Shown: piece by piece, positions 10,758 to 22,517 of the stretch
Numbering within the stretch: position 1 is the first letter of the stretch
Layout: every line of letters begins with the position of its first letter
Assembly (NCBI GenBank): GCA_913031035.1
Contig: CAJWGN010000002.1
Location: forward strand, 39,471-103,470
Reading direction: 5' to 3'
DNA from: an uncultured Gammaproteobacteria bacterium
GTDB taxonomy: Bacteria; Pseudomonadota; Gammaproteobacteria; Pseudomonadales; Pseudohongiellaceae
DNA: 64,000 nucleotides
Program-made: the position numbers and the translations under genes
The notes under the pieces: generated by a model
Seen by the model: only the letters and a program-made list of their open reading frames with translations
The model's database searches: none
What the model was told of the DNA's origin: nothing

Positions 10758-10826
10758 ACACGTTATCCTGACTTTGTTTCCAGCCCTATTATTTAGATCG
10801 AGCTTTCGCAAAGGAAAAAATGAAAC

Positions 10827-11792
10827 TTAAGAGGATAGAACTTTAGCTTTAGCCGCTTCATACTCAGCTCTGAGCTTTGCCACTAGATCTCCAGTAGCCT
10901 GAACTTCCTTAATCGCGTTAATTCCCTGACCGCAGCCCCAAATATCTTTCCAGGCTTTTGCCTTTGAACTACTGCCGGAACCAAAATTCATTTTTGAGGG
11001 GTCGCTTTCAGGAAGGTTATCTGGATCTAAGCCAGCGGCCTCAATCGATGGCTTCAAGTAATTGCCGTGAACACCGGTAAATAAATTCGTATAAACAATG
11101 TCGCTCGATGCGAAGTCAACCAAGGCTTGTTTATAAGCCGGATCTGCATTTGCCTCCTTCGTCGCGATAAAGGAAGATCCCATATAGGCAAGGTCAGCGC
11201 CCATAGCCTGAGCTGCTAACACGCTTTGACCAGTAGAAATGGCACCGGATAGCAACACAGGACCGTCAAACCACTCACGCACTTCTTGGATAAAAGCCAT
11301 TGGAGAAAGAGTTCCCGCATGGCCTCCAGCACCGGCTGCTACACAAATAAGTCCATCAGCTCCTTTCTCGATCGCTTTTTTAGCAAAACGATTGTTGATA
11401 ACATCATGCAAACAAATGCCACCATAAGAATGAATCGCATCGAACACTTCTGGCCTTGCGCCCAGTGATGTAATCACAATCGGCACCTTGTGTTTGACGC
11501 ACATTTCCACATCATGCATCAGTCGGTCATTAGAGTTATGGACTATTTGATTTACCGCGAATGGTGCAGCAGGAGAGTCTGGATTAGCTTGATTATATGC
11601 ATCGAGCTCTTCGTTGATTTGGGTAAGCCAAGTATCAAGCATCTCAGCTGGACGAGCATTGAGTGAAGGGAACGATCCAACCACTCCAGCCTTACATTGG
11701 CTAATCACGAGTTCTGGGCCAGAAATAATAAACAGAGGTGCCCCAACTACTGGTATTGAAAGGCGATCTTGCATAATGGTAGGTATAGACAT
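10827..11792 (-). CDS. Nitronate monooxygenase / 2-nitropropane dioxygenase-like
   Basis: IVGAPLFIISGPELVISQCKAGVVGSFP, AAGAGGHAGTLSPMAF, LSGAISTGQSVLAAQAMGADLAYMGSSFIAT. Confidence 0.88.
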   Translation of the reverse strand: MSIPTIMQDRLSIPVVGAPLFIISGPELVISQCKAGVVGSFPSLNARPAEMLDTWLTQINEELDAYNQANPDSPAAPFAVNQIVHNSNDRLMHDVEMCVKHKVPIVITSLGARPEVFDAIHSYGGICLHDVINNRFAKKAIEKGADGLICVAAGAGGHAGTLSPMAFIQEVREWFDGPVLLSGAISTGQSVLAAQAMGADLAYMGSSFIATKEANADPAYKQALVDFASSDIVYTNLFTGVHGNYLKPSIEAAGLDPDNLPESDPSKMNFGSGSSSKAKAWKDIWGCGQGINAIKEVQATGDLVAKLRAEYEAAKAKVLSS

Positions 11793-11852
11793 TGATAACT
11801 CACTACTTAAATTGAGGGGTATTTAGAATCTAAATACCCGGTTGCTGTTTGC

Positions 11853-12293
11853 TTAATGAAGCGGTGAAAAATTAGTTGGATCTAAGAACATGTTTTGAAC
11901 GTCAGTGACGATCGGACCGTCTTCTACCGACGCGGCTCGCATGGGAGGCCATAGAGGATCAGCACCAAATGCTTTCCATGAGGCTGCAGCAGCTTCACGG
12001 CTGTCATGAGCCAGCATATATACCAAGGTATTCTCGGATAGCTCATCATTATCTGGGACCCAATAGCCCACGCTGGTCATACCGTGCTTAACGAAGAGAT
12101 CCACTTCTCCGCCAGAAAATCGTTTAAGCAGCGCAGGAAGACGTCCTGGCGCAACAGTGTAAGTTCTCATTTCATAGACTTTTTGGTCCTGTGCATGAAC
12201 CACAGAGTTCGGTTGCAGCACAGAGCTTGCCAACAGAATTAGACAGAGCATTCCTGCTGTTGCGGCGATTTTTGTCACTATTTTGATTCTCAT
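11853..12293 (-). CDS. Exported NIPSNAP-family protein
   Basis: VYEMRTYTVAPGRLPALLKRF...GYWVPD...LVYMLAHDSREAAAASWKAFGADPLW. Confidence 0.85.
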   Translation of the reverse strand: MRIKIVTKIAATAGMLCLILLASSVLQPNSVVHAQDQKVYEMRTYTVAPGRLPALLKRFSGGEVDLFVKHGMTSVGYWVPDNDELSENTLVYMLAHDSREAAAASWKAFGADPLWPPMRAASVEDGPIVTDVQNMFLDPTNFSPLH

Positions 12294-12478
12294 ACTCTTC
12301 CCTCATTTATGATGTTAGGTGTGCGAAGACTAAAGTAGATGCTGGGCGAGGAACAGAATTAATTGCACCCCTCGCATTTCTTTAAGGCAACCTGATAAAC
12401 GTTGCCTTCATTATAATTGCTCTTTAGCTGAAGTACATTTTACTGCTTTACGCTTCGTTGCTTTATTCTGCTTTCGGT

Positions 12479-13360
12479 TTAATCGGTTACCTGAGCATCC
12501 AATTTGTCCTGAGTTCGGTTCTCAAAATCAGCAGCACTGTGCCTCTCACGTAGCTGCTTATCTAGCGGCCCCCAGGCTCTATTGACTATTCTTCCTCTTT
12601 TTACCGCTTCTCTCTGAGAGATTTCATCTGCCCATCGACCCAAATTGCTATAGGATTTTGTGTCGAGAAACTCTGCGGCATCGTATACCGCTCCGGTATA
12701 AACAGCTCCATACCAAGGCCAAATCGCGATATCAGCAATCGAATACTCATCCCCACACATGTAGCGGTTGTTAGCCAAGTGGCGATCCAACACATCTAGC
12801 TGGCGCTTTACTTCCATTGCAAAGCGGTCGATGCAGTACTCAATTTTTATAGGCGCATAGGCGTAGAAATGGCCAAAACCCCCGCCTAAATAAGGAGCGC
12901 TGCCCATTTGCCAAAATAACCACGACATACACTCCGCTCGAAGCATCGGCTCACTAGGAATTAATACACCAAATTTCTCGGCCAAATGAAGCAGTATGGC
13001 ACCTGACTCAAATAGACGAATCGGCGTTGACGCGCTGTTGTCAATAAGCGCTGGGATTTTGGAATTTGGATTGGCACCGACAAACCCGCTGCCAAACTGA
13101 TCTCCTTCGGATATATTAATTAGATAGGCATCATACTCGGCGCCTTCAAAACCGAGCGCTAGCAGCTCCTCTAGCATTACCGTTACTTTGACGCCATTTG
13201 GAGTAGCCAAAGAATGCAACTGCAATGGATGCTTGCCCACTGGGAGTTCTTTGTCATGCGTAGCACCGGCGGTTGGCTTATTTATTTTTGAAAAAGCACC
13301 ACCGTTTTCGGAATCCCACTTCCAAACCTTGGGGGGGACGTATGAAGTTGGCTCAGCCAT
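12479..13360 (-). CDS. YghU-like glutathione S-transferase family protein
   Basis: YVPPKVWKWDSENGGAFSKINKPTAGATHDKELPVGKHPLQLHSLATPNGVKVTVMLEEL; NPNSKIPALID. Confidence 0.9.
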   Translation of the reverse strand: MAEPTSYVPPKVWKWDSENGGAFSKINKPTAGATHDKELPVGKHPLQLHSLATPNGVKVTVMLEELLALGFEGAEYDAYLINISEGDQFGSGFVGANPNSKIPALIDNSASTPIRLFESGAILLHLAEKFGVLIPSEPMLRAECMSWLFWQMGSAPYLGGGFGHFYAYAPIKIEYCIDRFAMEVKRQLDVLDRHLANNRYMCGDEYSIADIAIWPWYGAVYTGAVYDAAEFLDTKSYSNLGRWADEISQREAVKRGRIVNRAWGPLDKQLRERHSAADFENRTQDKLDAQVTD

Positions 13361-13742
13361 CTAATTCTCCCTGCGTTTCAGCAGTCTTTACAATTTTCAG
13401 CTGGTCGTCATTATAAATAACCACAAACCATTAACGCTCGATGAACTTCGATGAACGGATACGGAGCTTAACCTATGTAGCAATTCTTGCAAGCAGCCAT
13501 ACCCGATAGTCCCCCTATCTCTTTGGTAAAGATCAACATCAGCTTAGCATTGAGAGTTACTCTGAACCGACTTAATACACCCTTAAACCTTACCAACACT
13601 TAGTAACACTGGTGGATATCACTACACTTAGCAGAGGCTTGAATTTGACTCAGGTCACTCTTTACGGCCCTGGCAATATTCTCGGCGCTGGTATCCATGT
13701 ATTGATTGGCAAAGTGTTATAATAAGCAGGCTACCTTGCGCC

Positions 13743-13770
13743 TTTCTCATTTCTCATTTCTCATTTCTAA
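13743..13770. repeat. Heptanucleotide tandem repeat (TTTCTCA)x4
   Basis: tttctca tttctca tttctca tttctaa read directly. Confidence 0.9.
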
Positions 13771-14777
13771 TCGCAACCATGGATGCAGTAATGACAGCTT
13801 GCTCATTTGCGAGCTGTTCGCGCGCCATTTTGTTAGCGCCATAGGTCCGAGCTATGTGAGTCACAGTACCAACCACCCGGAACTTGCGGCTCTTAGAGAT
13901 CCAAAAAACTAGGGGCTTGGTCAATGACAAAAAAGCTGCCGAATCAATTTTATGCTGTGTTGCTTTTCAAAAAGTATTTGCACAGTGATTTTCTTAGACT
14001 CGATTTCAATCAAATACAAAGAAGTCTCAAATACTGCGACCGAACAATTCAAAACGTGGACGGCCCATCCACTAGGCTGCGTGCAGATGGGTATAATTCT
14101 TCTAGCGACGCTGATTGGCCTTACCTCGCTATGGATTAATTGCTAGCAAAGCAACCTGAATATACGCGGACATTGTTATTGCCCATTGCCGAGGCTTTGG
14201 TGCCGTAGAATTTCATGATCGGGGTAACAGCAGCTGACAATTAGTTCAACATTGCCCGGGCTCCCCTCCCTCTGATTAAAACCCGTAGTTGAAATGGAAA
14301 CCATGTTGTTCTTGCCGCCGAGATAATTTAAACAGCACATCCCAAGTCAATGGACGAATTACTGTCCGCTTATCCCGCAACTGCCAACCAGCCTCACTTG
14401 CTAGATGAAACACCGACAGTTGTTTTGGAGAAAAGGGAAGAAAAACCTTCTATCGACGTTCTAGTGATGAGTGCCATTTCAAGGTCAAGACTGTTAAAAA
14501 TGCTTATTGGTTGCACTGCAAAAAAGTGTCTTGATTTCATGGATACCTATATATTGGTGATCAAACTGCTAATGTCCCAGCATCGTAATACCTCACGTGC
14601 CACCTCAATAGTGGCGCTATAATTAGAGATCGCGCCATTTGTTATGTTTACGCTAATATATAGCCTTGCTAGAGTCCCTGCAGGGCTTAGTTATTATACT
14701 TAGGTATTGTGCTTAGCAGGCGAACACAATTAAGCTGGGTCAGCTCGGCTTTAATTGAACTCACCTTTGGACCACCC

Positions 14778-16487
14778 ATGAAATTCTGTCTTCCCTTCAT
14801 TGTATCTGCTTATGCACTCTTACAAGGTTGCGCAACCAACCCATCCTTAAACCCGGTAACAGCTGTTTCCAGCGGTGAACTGACTGCGCTGCAAGCGCTT
14901 TACGATGTGAAGCATTACCAGCTTGAGATTGAAGTTGTTCCAGAGCAAAAAACTATTATCGGTAATGTCAGTATGACAGCGCTCGCTTTAGGGGAGATAA
15001 CTCAGATTGAACTGGATTTCGATCCGCGCTTTAAGATTGCGATGGTCACCGTTAACGAACGCCAAGCCGACTTCGAGTCGTTTAATGGCAAGCTGCTAAT
15101 CACTACTGACGTTCTAGCGCGCGGGTCAGAATTCACAACCTCAGTTTCTTACAAGGGCAGACCCTATGAAGCTGAGAACCCACCTTGGGATGGTGGTTTT
15201 GTGTGGAATCGAACCGAATCAGGACAGCATTGGGTTGCCACCGCAGTGCAAGGCAGAGGCTGCGATTTGTATTGGCCCTGCAAAGACCATATCTCTGACA
15301 AACCAGAGCGCGGCGCCGATATGCTCATTACCGTGCCAAATGATCTTGTCGCTGTAATGAATGGCGTCTTAGTCTCTGAGCAATCGATAAAGAATAAAAC
15401 GCGTTACCACTGGCAAACCACTAACCCTATCTCTGCGTATCATTTGGCAATTAATATCGGACCATTTAAAACGTTCGAACTTGAGCATCAAAGTTTGATA
15501 GGCACTGGCGATGAATCGCCAAGCACTTTTCCAATAGTGTTCTATCACATCACTGAGGACATGGGGAAAATCGAAAATCTGATCAAAACGGATTTTTTAT
15601 CACAGCTGGATTTTTACGAGCGCACTCTTGGCCCTTACCCTTGGGGCAACGAAAAAATCGGCATTGTTGAGATCCCTTATCTAGGAATGGAACACCAGAC
15701 CATGAACGGTTACGGCAATAAGTTTCGACAAGACCCTGACGGATTTGACTGGCTAATGCAGCATGAGTTCGCTCACGAATGGTTTGGCAATCTCATGACT
15801 CAAGAAGCAAGTCGCGACTTTTGGCTGCACGAGGGATTTGCTAATTATATGCAGCCAATCTATGCACAGGATGTTATCGGAGATGCGGGGTTTTGGAGCA
15901 AAATGTGGCGAAACTACAATGCTATTGCTAGCTGCAAGCCTGTCATTCCTGAAGAAGATGTATCCATGGATTATTTTGATTCCAACGACCCTTATTTCAA
16001 AGGTAGCTGGACCTTGCATACACTGCGCTGGATGATGGGGGAGGAGAAATTTTGGAATGCAGTTAGGCGATTAATTTATGATACGCCTGACCCTTGGTCA
16101 CTAAGCTATCCAATCACACCAACCAAACGCAGTAGCGAGGATTTTATCACCATAGCAAGCGATGAGTACGGCGAGGATTTACGCTGGTTTTTTGATGCGT
16201 ATTTGTTCTCGAAAGACATTCCGACGTTGGAAGTTGATCGCAGTAATGACGAATTACGTTTATCTTTTAAAGACTTACCAAACCTAATATTGGATATACC
16301 GGTGGTCTTATATGAAGACGGTGCAGTTGAAAGCGGTAGACATAACGTGAGCAGGTCCACCACTCTGTCAATACGCAGCGATGGCTCAAGTCATGCGGTG
16401 CAAAGCAGTGCACGAATTCAGATTGACCCAGAAGTCAAAATATTCAGGGAGTTCAGCACAGCTCAGCGCTGCCAAATAAGTCAATAA
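14778..16487 (+). CDS. M1-family aminopeptidase, lipoprotein
   Basis: Lipobox ALLQGC; GMEHQTMNGYG and HEFAHEWFGNLMTQEASRDFWLHEGFANY zinc-peptidase motifs. Confidence 0.92.
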   Translation: MKFCLPFIVSAYALLQGCATNPSLNPVTAVSSGELTALQALYDVKHYQLEIEVVPEQKTIIGNVSMTALALGEITQIELDFDPRFKIAMVTVNERQADFESFNGKLLITTDVLARGSEFTTSVSYKGRPYEAENPPWDGGFVWNRTESGQHWVATAVQGRGCDLYWPCKDHISDKPERGADMLITVPNDLVAVMNGVLVSEQSIKNKTRYHWQTTNPISAYHLAINIGPFKTFELEHQSLIGTGDESPSTFPIVFYHITEDMGKIENLIKTDFLSQLDFYERTLGPYPWGNEKIGIVEIPYLGMEHQTMNGYGNKFRQDPDGFDWLMQHEFAHEWFGNLMTQEASRDFWLHEGFANYMQPIYAQDVIGDAGFWSKMWRNYNAIASCKPVIPEEDVSMDYFDSNDPYFKGSWTLHTLRWMMGEEKFWNAVRRLIYDTPDPWSLSYPITPTKRSSEDFITIASDEYGEDLRWFFDAYLFSKDIPTLEVDRSNDELRLSFKDLPNLILDIPVVLYEDGAVESGRHNVSRSTTLSIRSDGSSHAVQSSARIQIDPEVKIFREFSTAQRCQISQ

Positions 16488-16559
16488 ATTGGGATTTTCT
16501 CAACAAAATTGGCAAGCTAGAGGTCATCAACCTTCGTCATTACCGAGCGTCTGCGAAAT

Positions 16560-17420
16560 ATGAAACTACAAAGCAAATCTTTGTTATCTATCACCGCGGT
16601 AATCGTGACAACGCTTATCGTCTTAAGCAGCTGCATTTCTTTTGAAGTTGACCCAATTAGCGTACTCGATAGCAACGGAAATCCTGCTATCGAGCAGACC
16701 GTTCAGCTAGATCATACCGCTCTGCACTACCTAGAAAGTGGCAATAGCGCTGGCACAGCCTTAGTGTTCATTCATGGCACGCCGGGTAGTATGGGTTTCT
16801 TCTCTGGATACATTACTGACCCAAGACTGGCACAAACACGAAATATCACTATCGATCGGCCAGGATGGGGAAGGTCGATTGTAAATGGCCGCTTTGATCC
16901 TACCTTAACTTTCCAGTCATCCGCACTAGGGGACTGGCTCTGTGACATAAAGCAGGCGTCCCTGAACAATAAATTAGTAATTGTGGCTCATTCTTATGGA
17001 GCTACGTTAACTCCTAAACTTGCTATGGACCACCCACAGTGTATTTCTGCTGCGCTTTTATTGGCCGGAGCCGCCGACCCGAACTTAACCGCGCCTCGCT
17101 GGTACAATAATTTGACCCATTACCCGCCAGTATCTTGGTTGGCGAGCCTATCTCGTATGGGCCTCAAACGTTCGAACAATGAAATGATGACTGTTAAATC
17201 TGAGTTAGAAAAGATTCAGGAAAATTGGAAAAATCTAAACTTGCCGATTACCGTGATACAGGGCGAAGAAGACGGCTTGGTCCATCCAGATAATGCTGAT
17301 TTCATTGAAATCCAACTTGCTCACATACCCGCTAAAGTCATTCGTATCGAGGGGGCTGGGCATGTTCTCCGGGAAAGTCACAGGGATTTGATCATAGATG
17401 AAATTCTCAAGCTGCTTTAG
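16560..17420 (+). CDS. Alpha/beta hydrolase
   Basis: VFIHGTPGSMGFF, IDRPGWGRS, VAHSYGATL, GAGHVLRE. Confidence 0.88.
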   Translation: MKLQSKSLLSITAVIVTTLIVLSSCISFEVDPISVLDSNGNPAIEQTVQLDHTALHYLESGNSAGTALVFIHGTPGSMGFFSGYITDPRLAQTRNITIDRPGWGRSIVNGRFDPTLTFQSSALGDWLCDIKQASLNNKLVIVAHSYGATLTPKLAMDHPQCISAALLLAGAADPNLTAPRWYNNLTHYPPVSWLASLSRMGLKRSNNEMMTVKSELEKIQENWKNLNLPITVIQGEEDGLVHPDNADFIEIQLAHIPAKVIRIEGAGHVLRESHRDLIIDEILKLL

Positions 17421-17573
17421 AGCCGCACCGCCCCACTCGTAAATACACGCGGGGCTTATCGTTTGGCATAATCTCTCATCATCTGGCAATGTCATAGACA
17501 ACGCTGTGGTGAACTCTTATTCTGTGGTTTCCTTCTCTCTAATAAGTGACTCAAAGATCACAAGCCATCATCT

Positions 17574-19514
17574 ATGAATATTCTAAAAGTACTTCTAAGC
17601 AATGTGGCATTTCAGCCTTCGCTCAAAATGAAACTATTTCTTGGTCTTAGTTTTCTCTCCATCCCCTCGGCTTTAGTTTACGGCGCCGACGATCTCGCTA
17701 TGAGTGAATGGAGAAATTACGGCAACACTCTGCAATCCACAAAGTATTCTCCTCTGCAACAAATTGACGCAAGCAACGTGGGCGAGCTAGAAATTGCATG
17801 GATGTGGAACACCCCAGACAACGAGATTTTTAGAACTGATACTCGTGCAACCGCGGCCGAATACAAAGTCACTCCCATTATGGTCAATGGCATTTTGTAT
17901 GTAAGTACATCGCTTGGGGTAGTTGCGGCTATCGATGCAAAATCCGGCGAACAACTATGGCAGTTTGATACCGAGTCTTGGGCACACGGCAGGCACCCAA
18001 ACTTTAATAACAATCACCGGGGTGTGAGCTACTGGGGTAATGACGAGCAAGCTCGTATTCTAATGCCTGGCAACGATGGGATTTTTTGGTCCTTAGACGC
18101 CAGCACTGGATTGCCGGACCCACAGTTTGGGGACGGTGGCAGCATCGATCTTAAAAAAGGACTTGGCCGTGACTTTGACGACAGCGTCTATGGCGTTGTC
18201 TCGGCGCCGCTGGTTATAAACGATATTGTTGTAGTTGGTTCTTCGATTAGTGACGGGCCACGAAATTATGACGATGCGCCCCCCGGTCATGTTCGAGCAT
18301 TCTCACTACCAAGCGGTGAGTTAAAGTGGCAGTTCAACACCATCCCTCAGGCTGGCGAATACGGCGTGGAAAGCTGGGAGGAAGACTCTTGGGAATACTC
18401 TGGCGCCACCAATGTGTGGACGCTAATGAGCGCCGACCCTGAATTAGGTTACATCTATATGCCGACCGGAACTCCTACCAATGATTGGTATGGTGGGCAT
18501 CGGCTGGGCGACAATCTGTTTGCCGAAAGCTTGATTTGCATCGACGCGATGACCGGAGAACGAGTTTGGCATTTCCAAATGGTTCACCATGGCATTTGGG
18601 ATTATGATTTACCGGCAGCCCCCGTGCTTGCTGATATCGAAGTAGATGGCAAAGTCATTAAGGCGGTCGTTCAAACCTCAAAGCAAGGCTATGTCTATGT
18701 GTTTGATCGCGAAAACGGCGAACCAGTTTGGCCAATTGTCGAGCGTCCAGTGCCGGCCTCTTCCGTCCCAGGAGAGCGACTTTCCCCTACTCAGCCTATT
18801 CCAACTAAACCCCCTCCGTTTGAAGCACAGGGGATCACTGACGCGACCCTCATCGATTTCACCGATGAGTTACGCGCTGAAGCTTTGGATATCATTAGCG
18901 ATCTTGACTATGGCCCTCTATTCACCCCTCTAAGCGAGAGAGGTACTATTATATTCCCGGGCTACAGCGGCGGCGGAAACTGGTCTGGGGGCGCGATAGA
19001 CCCTGAAACCAATATCCTATATCTCTCCTCTATGTCGGTGCCTCGCTATGTGCGCATGGTTCGTCCCGAAGACCCGGCGGTATCTAATTTTAGATTTGAC
19101 GGCGAACGCTTTAACGTAGACGGGCCCCAAGGCCTGCCAATCATCAAACCGCCCTATTCACGAATCACCGCAATTAATTTAAACAGAGGCGAACAGGAGT
19201 GGATGATTCCTCACGGAGAGGGCATTCGCCAGCGGATTATCGACATGGGAATTGAAGATCCTGGCCCGGTTGGCTCATTTGGTCGCAATGGGCCGCTGTT
19301 AACAAAGTCCCTGTTATTTTTTGGTCAGTACGACAATGGCAGATCACTCATTCGCGCCTACAATAAGGCGACGGGGGACATCATCAGCGAACTAGAAATT
19401 CCTTTGCCACCGATGGGTACGCCGATGACTTATGCTGTGGATGGTAAACAGTATATTGCTATGGCGGTGGGAGCGGGCCCTGACACAAGAATATTAGCCC
19501 TAGCGCTGCCTTAA
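17574..19514 (+). CDS. Pyrroloquinoline-quinone-dependent dehydrogenase (quinoprotein glucose dehydrogenase-like)
   Basis: EWRNYGNTLQSTKYSPLQQIDASNVGELEIAWMW; GERVWHFQMVHHGIWDYDLPAAPVL. Confidence 0.9.
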   Translation: MNILKVLLSNVAFQPSLKMKLFLGLSFLSIPSALVYGADDLAMSEWRNYGNTLQSTKYSPLQQIDASNVGELEIAWMWNTPDNEIFRTDTRATAAEYKVTPIMVNGILYVSTSLGVVAAIDAKSGEQLWQFDTESWAHGRHPNFNNNHRGVSYWGNDEQARILMPGNDGIFWSLDASTGLPDPQFGDGGSIDLKKGLGRDFDDSVYGVVSAPLVINDIVVVGSSISDGPRNYDDAPPGHVRAFSLPSGELKWQFNTIPQAGEYGVESWEEDSWEYSGATNVWTLMSADPELGYIYMPTGTPTNDWYGGHRLGDNLFAESLICIDAMTGERVWHFQMVHHGIWDYDLPAAPVLADIEVDGKVIKAVVQTSKQGYVYVFDRENGEPVWPIVERPVPASSVPGERLSPTQPIPTKPPPFEAQGITDATLIDFTDELRAEALDIISDLDYGPLFTPLSERGTIIFPGYSGGGNWSGGAIDPETNILYLSSMSVPRYVRMVRPEDPAVSNFRFDGERFNVDGPQGLPIIKPPYSRITAINLNRGEQEWMIPHGEGIRQRIIDMGIEDPGPVGSFGRNGPLLTKSLLFFGQYDNGRSLIRAYNKATGDIISELEIPLPPMGTPMTYAVDGKQYIAMAVGAGPDTRILALALP

Positions 19515-19559
19515 GCAATTTAGTCCCCTATTCACGCTCTCCACCTGATAGGAAAAACG

Positions 19560-20330
19560 ATGGCGAACAAGCGAACCAAAATTGAATTTAACAGCAACGA
19601 TATTAAGCTTGCCGGGCTGTTAGAGGCCCCCGAGGACGTCAATATTAAAGCCTATGCGCTCTTTGCCCACTGCTTCACCTGCGGCAAAGATATTGCCGCA
19701 GCCTCTCGAATAGCACGATCTCTGGTGAACCTAGGTTTCGGTGTTTTACGGTTCGACTTTACCGGTCTTGGCAACAGTGACGGGGACTTTGCAAATACGA
19801 ACTTCTCCTCTAACGTGGAAGACCTAATTGCTGCAGCAGATTTTTTGCGAAAAAACTACAAGGCACCGAGCATGGTCATCGGTCATAGCCTCGGCGGAGC
19901 TGCTGTACTAAAAGCCGCCGGCCACATTCCTGAAATTGCCGCCGTAGTCACCATCGGAGCACCTTTCCAAACTCACCACGTCAGCAAGCAGTTTGGCGAA
20001 GACGTTGAGAAAATTCAAAAAGAAGGTGAAGCCGAAGTATGTTTGGCTGGCCGCAAGTTTAAGGTTAAAAAGCAATTTCTGGACGATATCGGATCACAGT
20101 CCAGCGATCACATTAAAAAGTTAGATAAGGCCCTTTTGATATTGCATTCACCAGTGGACGCGACAGTTGGTATCGCCGAAGCAGAAAAAATTTATAAAGA
20201 AGCGCTCCACCCTAAAAGCTTTATCAGTCTAGACAACGCCGACCACCTACTAAGTAAGGCCGCTGACTCACAGTATGCGGCGACTTGCATCGCCGCATGG
20301 TCTTCTCGGTTTTTACCAACCTCCGGCTAA
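19560..20330 (+). CDS. Alpha/beta hydrolase
   Basis: [67 protein letters not shown]. Confidence 0.88.
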   Translation: MANKRTKIEFNSNDIKLAGLLEAPEDVNIKAYALFAHCFTCGKDIAAASRIARSLVNLGFGVLRFDFTGLGNSDGDFANTNFSSNVEDLIAAADFLRKNYKAPSMVIGHSLGGAAVLKAAGHIPEIAAVVTIGAPFQTHHVSKQFGEDVEKIQKEGEAEVCLAGRKFKVKKQFLDDIGSQSSDHIKKLDKALLILHSPVDATVGIAEAEKIYKEALHPKSFISLDNADHLLSKAADSQYAATCIAAWSSRFLPTSG

Positions 20331-20372
20331 GGGATAAGCGGAAGTTGGATAATCAACTAATCGCGAATACTT

Positions 20373-22517
20373 TTACATTCTGTATCTAAGACTTATCTCA
20401 AAAGCACGTGGGTCACCAAAGATCCACTGATTTGGGACATACGGCGCCAGTACAAAGTCTTCTTCATTGGTTAAATTTCTGACTCGGCCGGTAACCGTAA
20501 GATTATCAGTGGCCATCCAGTTAACACTGGCATCAAATACTGTGTACGCAGGCATTTCTTCTGTATTTTGATCGTTAGCAAACCGAGAGTCTACATAGCG
20601 AAAGCCACCACCTATTTGCACGTTATTTATCGGTGACCAGTTCAACCAGAGATTGGCAGTATTCTCAGGAACATTACGCGGAGTATTCCCCACAAGTGAA
20701 AAACCTCTAGAGAAAAACTCGTCGAATTCTGCATTAATACTCGAGACATTAAAATCGACACTCAAAGTATCTATTGGGTTCACTCGAAGAGTAAATTCAG
20801 TACCATTTGAACTTTGCTGTCCTATCTGCTCATCAATCATCGACGCTGGCAGACGAGTTACGATGTCGTTTTTCTCAATATCAAAATAAGCCAAAGTGTA
20901 TTCACCTTTGCCACCAAGGAACTGCTGCTTAACGCCAATTTCATATTGGCGTCCAGTGGCAAGGTCAAAGTCAGCATTGCCTGCACTAATCGAAATGGGC
21001 GAGGTTACTGGGTCCGCAGCGGTGCTAGCTTGGGCGTAAAAACTCAACTGCTCAGAGGGCTGATAAACTAAACCCGCGCGCCAGGTGAGTTCTGAAAACT
21101 TAGCATCAAAAGCTGCTGCTGGATTGCCACCAATAGCTAAATCAAACCGATCAAAATCGATGTCATCAAACCTAGCTCCGATTACCACACTCAGTTTATC
21201 TGTGATTTGGAGAATGTCATCGATAAAAATTGCGACCTGACGCGTGTCGGTTTGGTAATCAAGAATTGTCGGGATCGCAGTTTCCGGTCGCAGGTCAGGA
21301 TTGAATCCAAACACTTGCACACTGTCACCAAAGCCAAAACCGCCGGTACTAAAATTATTAGCGTAGTCTAAATCTATTTCATTAATCTCGGCACCAATAC
21401 TAAACTTGTTATTCATGCCACCCAACTCTGACTCAATCAAAAAGTCGGAACGAGAGCCTAGCTGCTCCTGTTTTTGAACAATGCCAAGATAGGCCGCCCT
21501 ATCAATCAAGCCTGTGCCCTGATTTAATGAATACTCCTCTAAATTCTGCCATTCTCGGTCGGCTTTTATTAAGTAAGTGTCGTTGCGGAAGGTAACGCTG
21601 TCCGAAAGACTCCATTGCACATGCACTCGAGACCAGATGTCCTCATATTTGACCTTGCCATCTTGAAAATTGTAATTATTCTGCCTATGCGATCGGCTTG
21701 CCTCACCGTTGATCAGCGGCGTACCCCAGTAAGGAGCCGCATCAACATCTGCATAGTCCACACTTAATCGAACACTTAAATCTTCATTCGGCTGAAACAA
21801 CAGTGAGCCGGCTATCACTTCCCGCTTTTCTGCGGCGCGGTCTACAAAGCCATCTTCTTCTTGCCGTGAAGCGTCCAAGCGTAACGCTACTGACTCAGAA
21901 ATTTGAGCGCCGCCACCGAGGGCGATTCTGTTCATGCCGAAGCTGCCACCAGCGACAACAGCTTGAAAATCACTATCGCCGAGCTTGGGTTTTTTGGGCA
22001 CATAGTTGATGGTGCTGCCCAGTGCACCTACGCCGTTAATCACCGAACCCGCGCCCCTGAGCACTTCCACCCGCTCTAGAGTCCACGTGTCAGCGGGAAA
22101 GGTGACCGTGCCCGCAGTGATATACAGGCGAGTCCCGTCGTAAGTGTACACAGTGGAATTGTGCCCATTAAAGCCTCGAGAAGAAATAGATGTGCCACCA
22201 TTGCCCGGACTAGCGCTGGCTGAAACTCCAGCGGTCCGGGTCACCGCATCCAGCGCACCGTAGTCTCCCTTGGTAGCGATCTCTTCCCGAGTAATGATGC
22301 CGACACTGGCCGGCGTATCCAGCGCTGAGAGTCCTAGCCTGCTACCGGCATCATTCCTGACACCTAATCGAATGCTGCCAACACCGCCTTGACCTTTAAC
22401 AACAATTTCATCCACGATTTTTTGGGCGCTTACGTTCCCGCTTGCGACAAGTACGCTTATAGCGAAAGCGAGGCATGAACATTTGCTAACACCATTACTA
22501 CTTGGAGTTACAAGCAT
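20373..22517 (-). CDS. TonB-dependent siderophore receptor
   Basis: Signal peptide; plug TPASVGIITREEI...RGFNGHNSTVYTYDGTRL..ERVEVLRGAGSVINGVGALGSTINYVPKKP; C-terminal SLRYRM. Confidence 0.92.
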   Translation of the reverse strand: MLVTPSSNGVSKCSCLAFAISVLVASGNVSAQKIVDEIVVKGQGGVGSIRLGVRNDAGSRLGLSALDTPASVGIITREEIATKGDYGALDAVTRTAGVSASASPGNGGTSISSRGFNGHNSTVYTYDGTRLYITAGTVTFPADTWTLERVEVLRGAGSVINGVGALGSTINYVPKKPKLGDSDFQAVVAGGSFGMNRIALGGGAQISESVALRLDASRQEEDGFVDRAAEKREVIAGSLLFQPNEDLSVRLSVDYADVDAAPYWGTPLINGEASRSHRQNNYNFQDGKVKYEDIWSRVHVQWSLSDSVTFRNDTYLIKADREWQNLEEYSLNQGTGLIDRAAYLGIVQKQEQLGSRSDFLIESELGGMNNKFSIGAEINEIDLDYANNFSTGGFGFGDSVQVFGFNPDLRPETAIPTILDYQTDTRQVAIFIDDILQITDKLSVVIGARFDDIDFDRFDLAIGGNPAAAFDAKFSELTWRAGLVYQPSEQLSFYAQASTAADPVTSPISISAGNADFDLATGRQYEIGVKQQFLGGKGEYTLAYFDIEKNDIVTRLPASMIDEQIGQQSSNGTEFTLRVNPIDTLSVDFNVSSINAEFDEFFSRGFSLVGNTPRNVPENTANLWLNWSPINNVQIGGGFRYVDSRFANDQNTEEMPAYTVFDASVNWMATDNLTVTGRVRNLTNEEDFVLAPYVPNQWIFGDPRAFEISLRYRM

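Noticed and set aside
13380-14700. Possible hidden gene in the 13.4-14.7 kb gap
   Set aside because: Short open stretches in several frames (e.g. minus FRVVGTVTHIARTYGANKMAREQLANEQAVITASMVAI) look like a decayed gene, but I could not assign a family.
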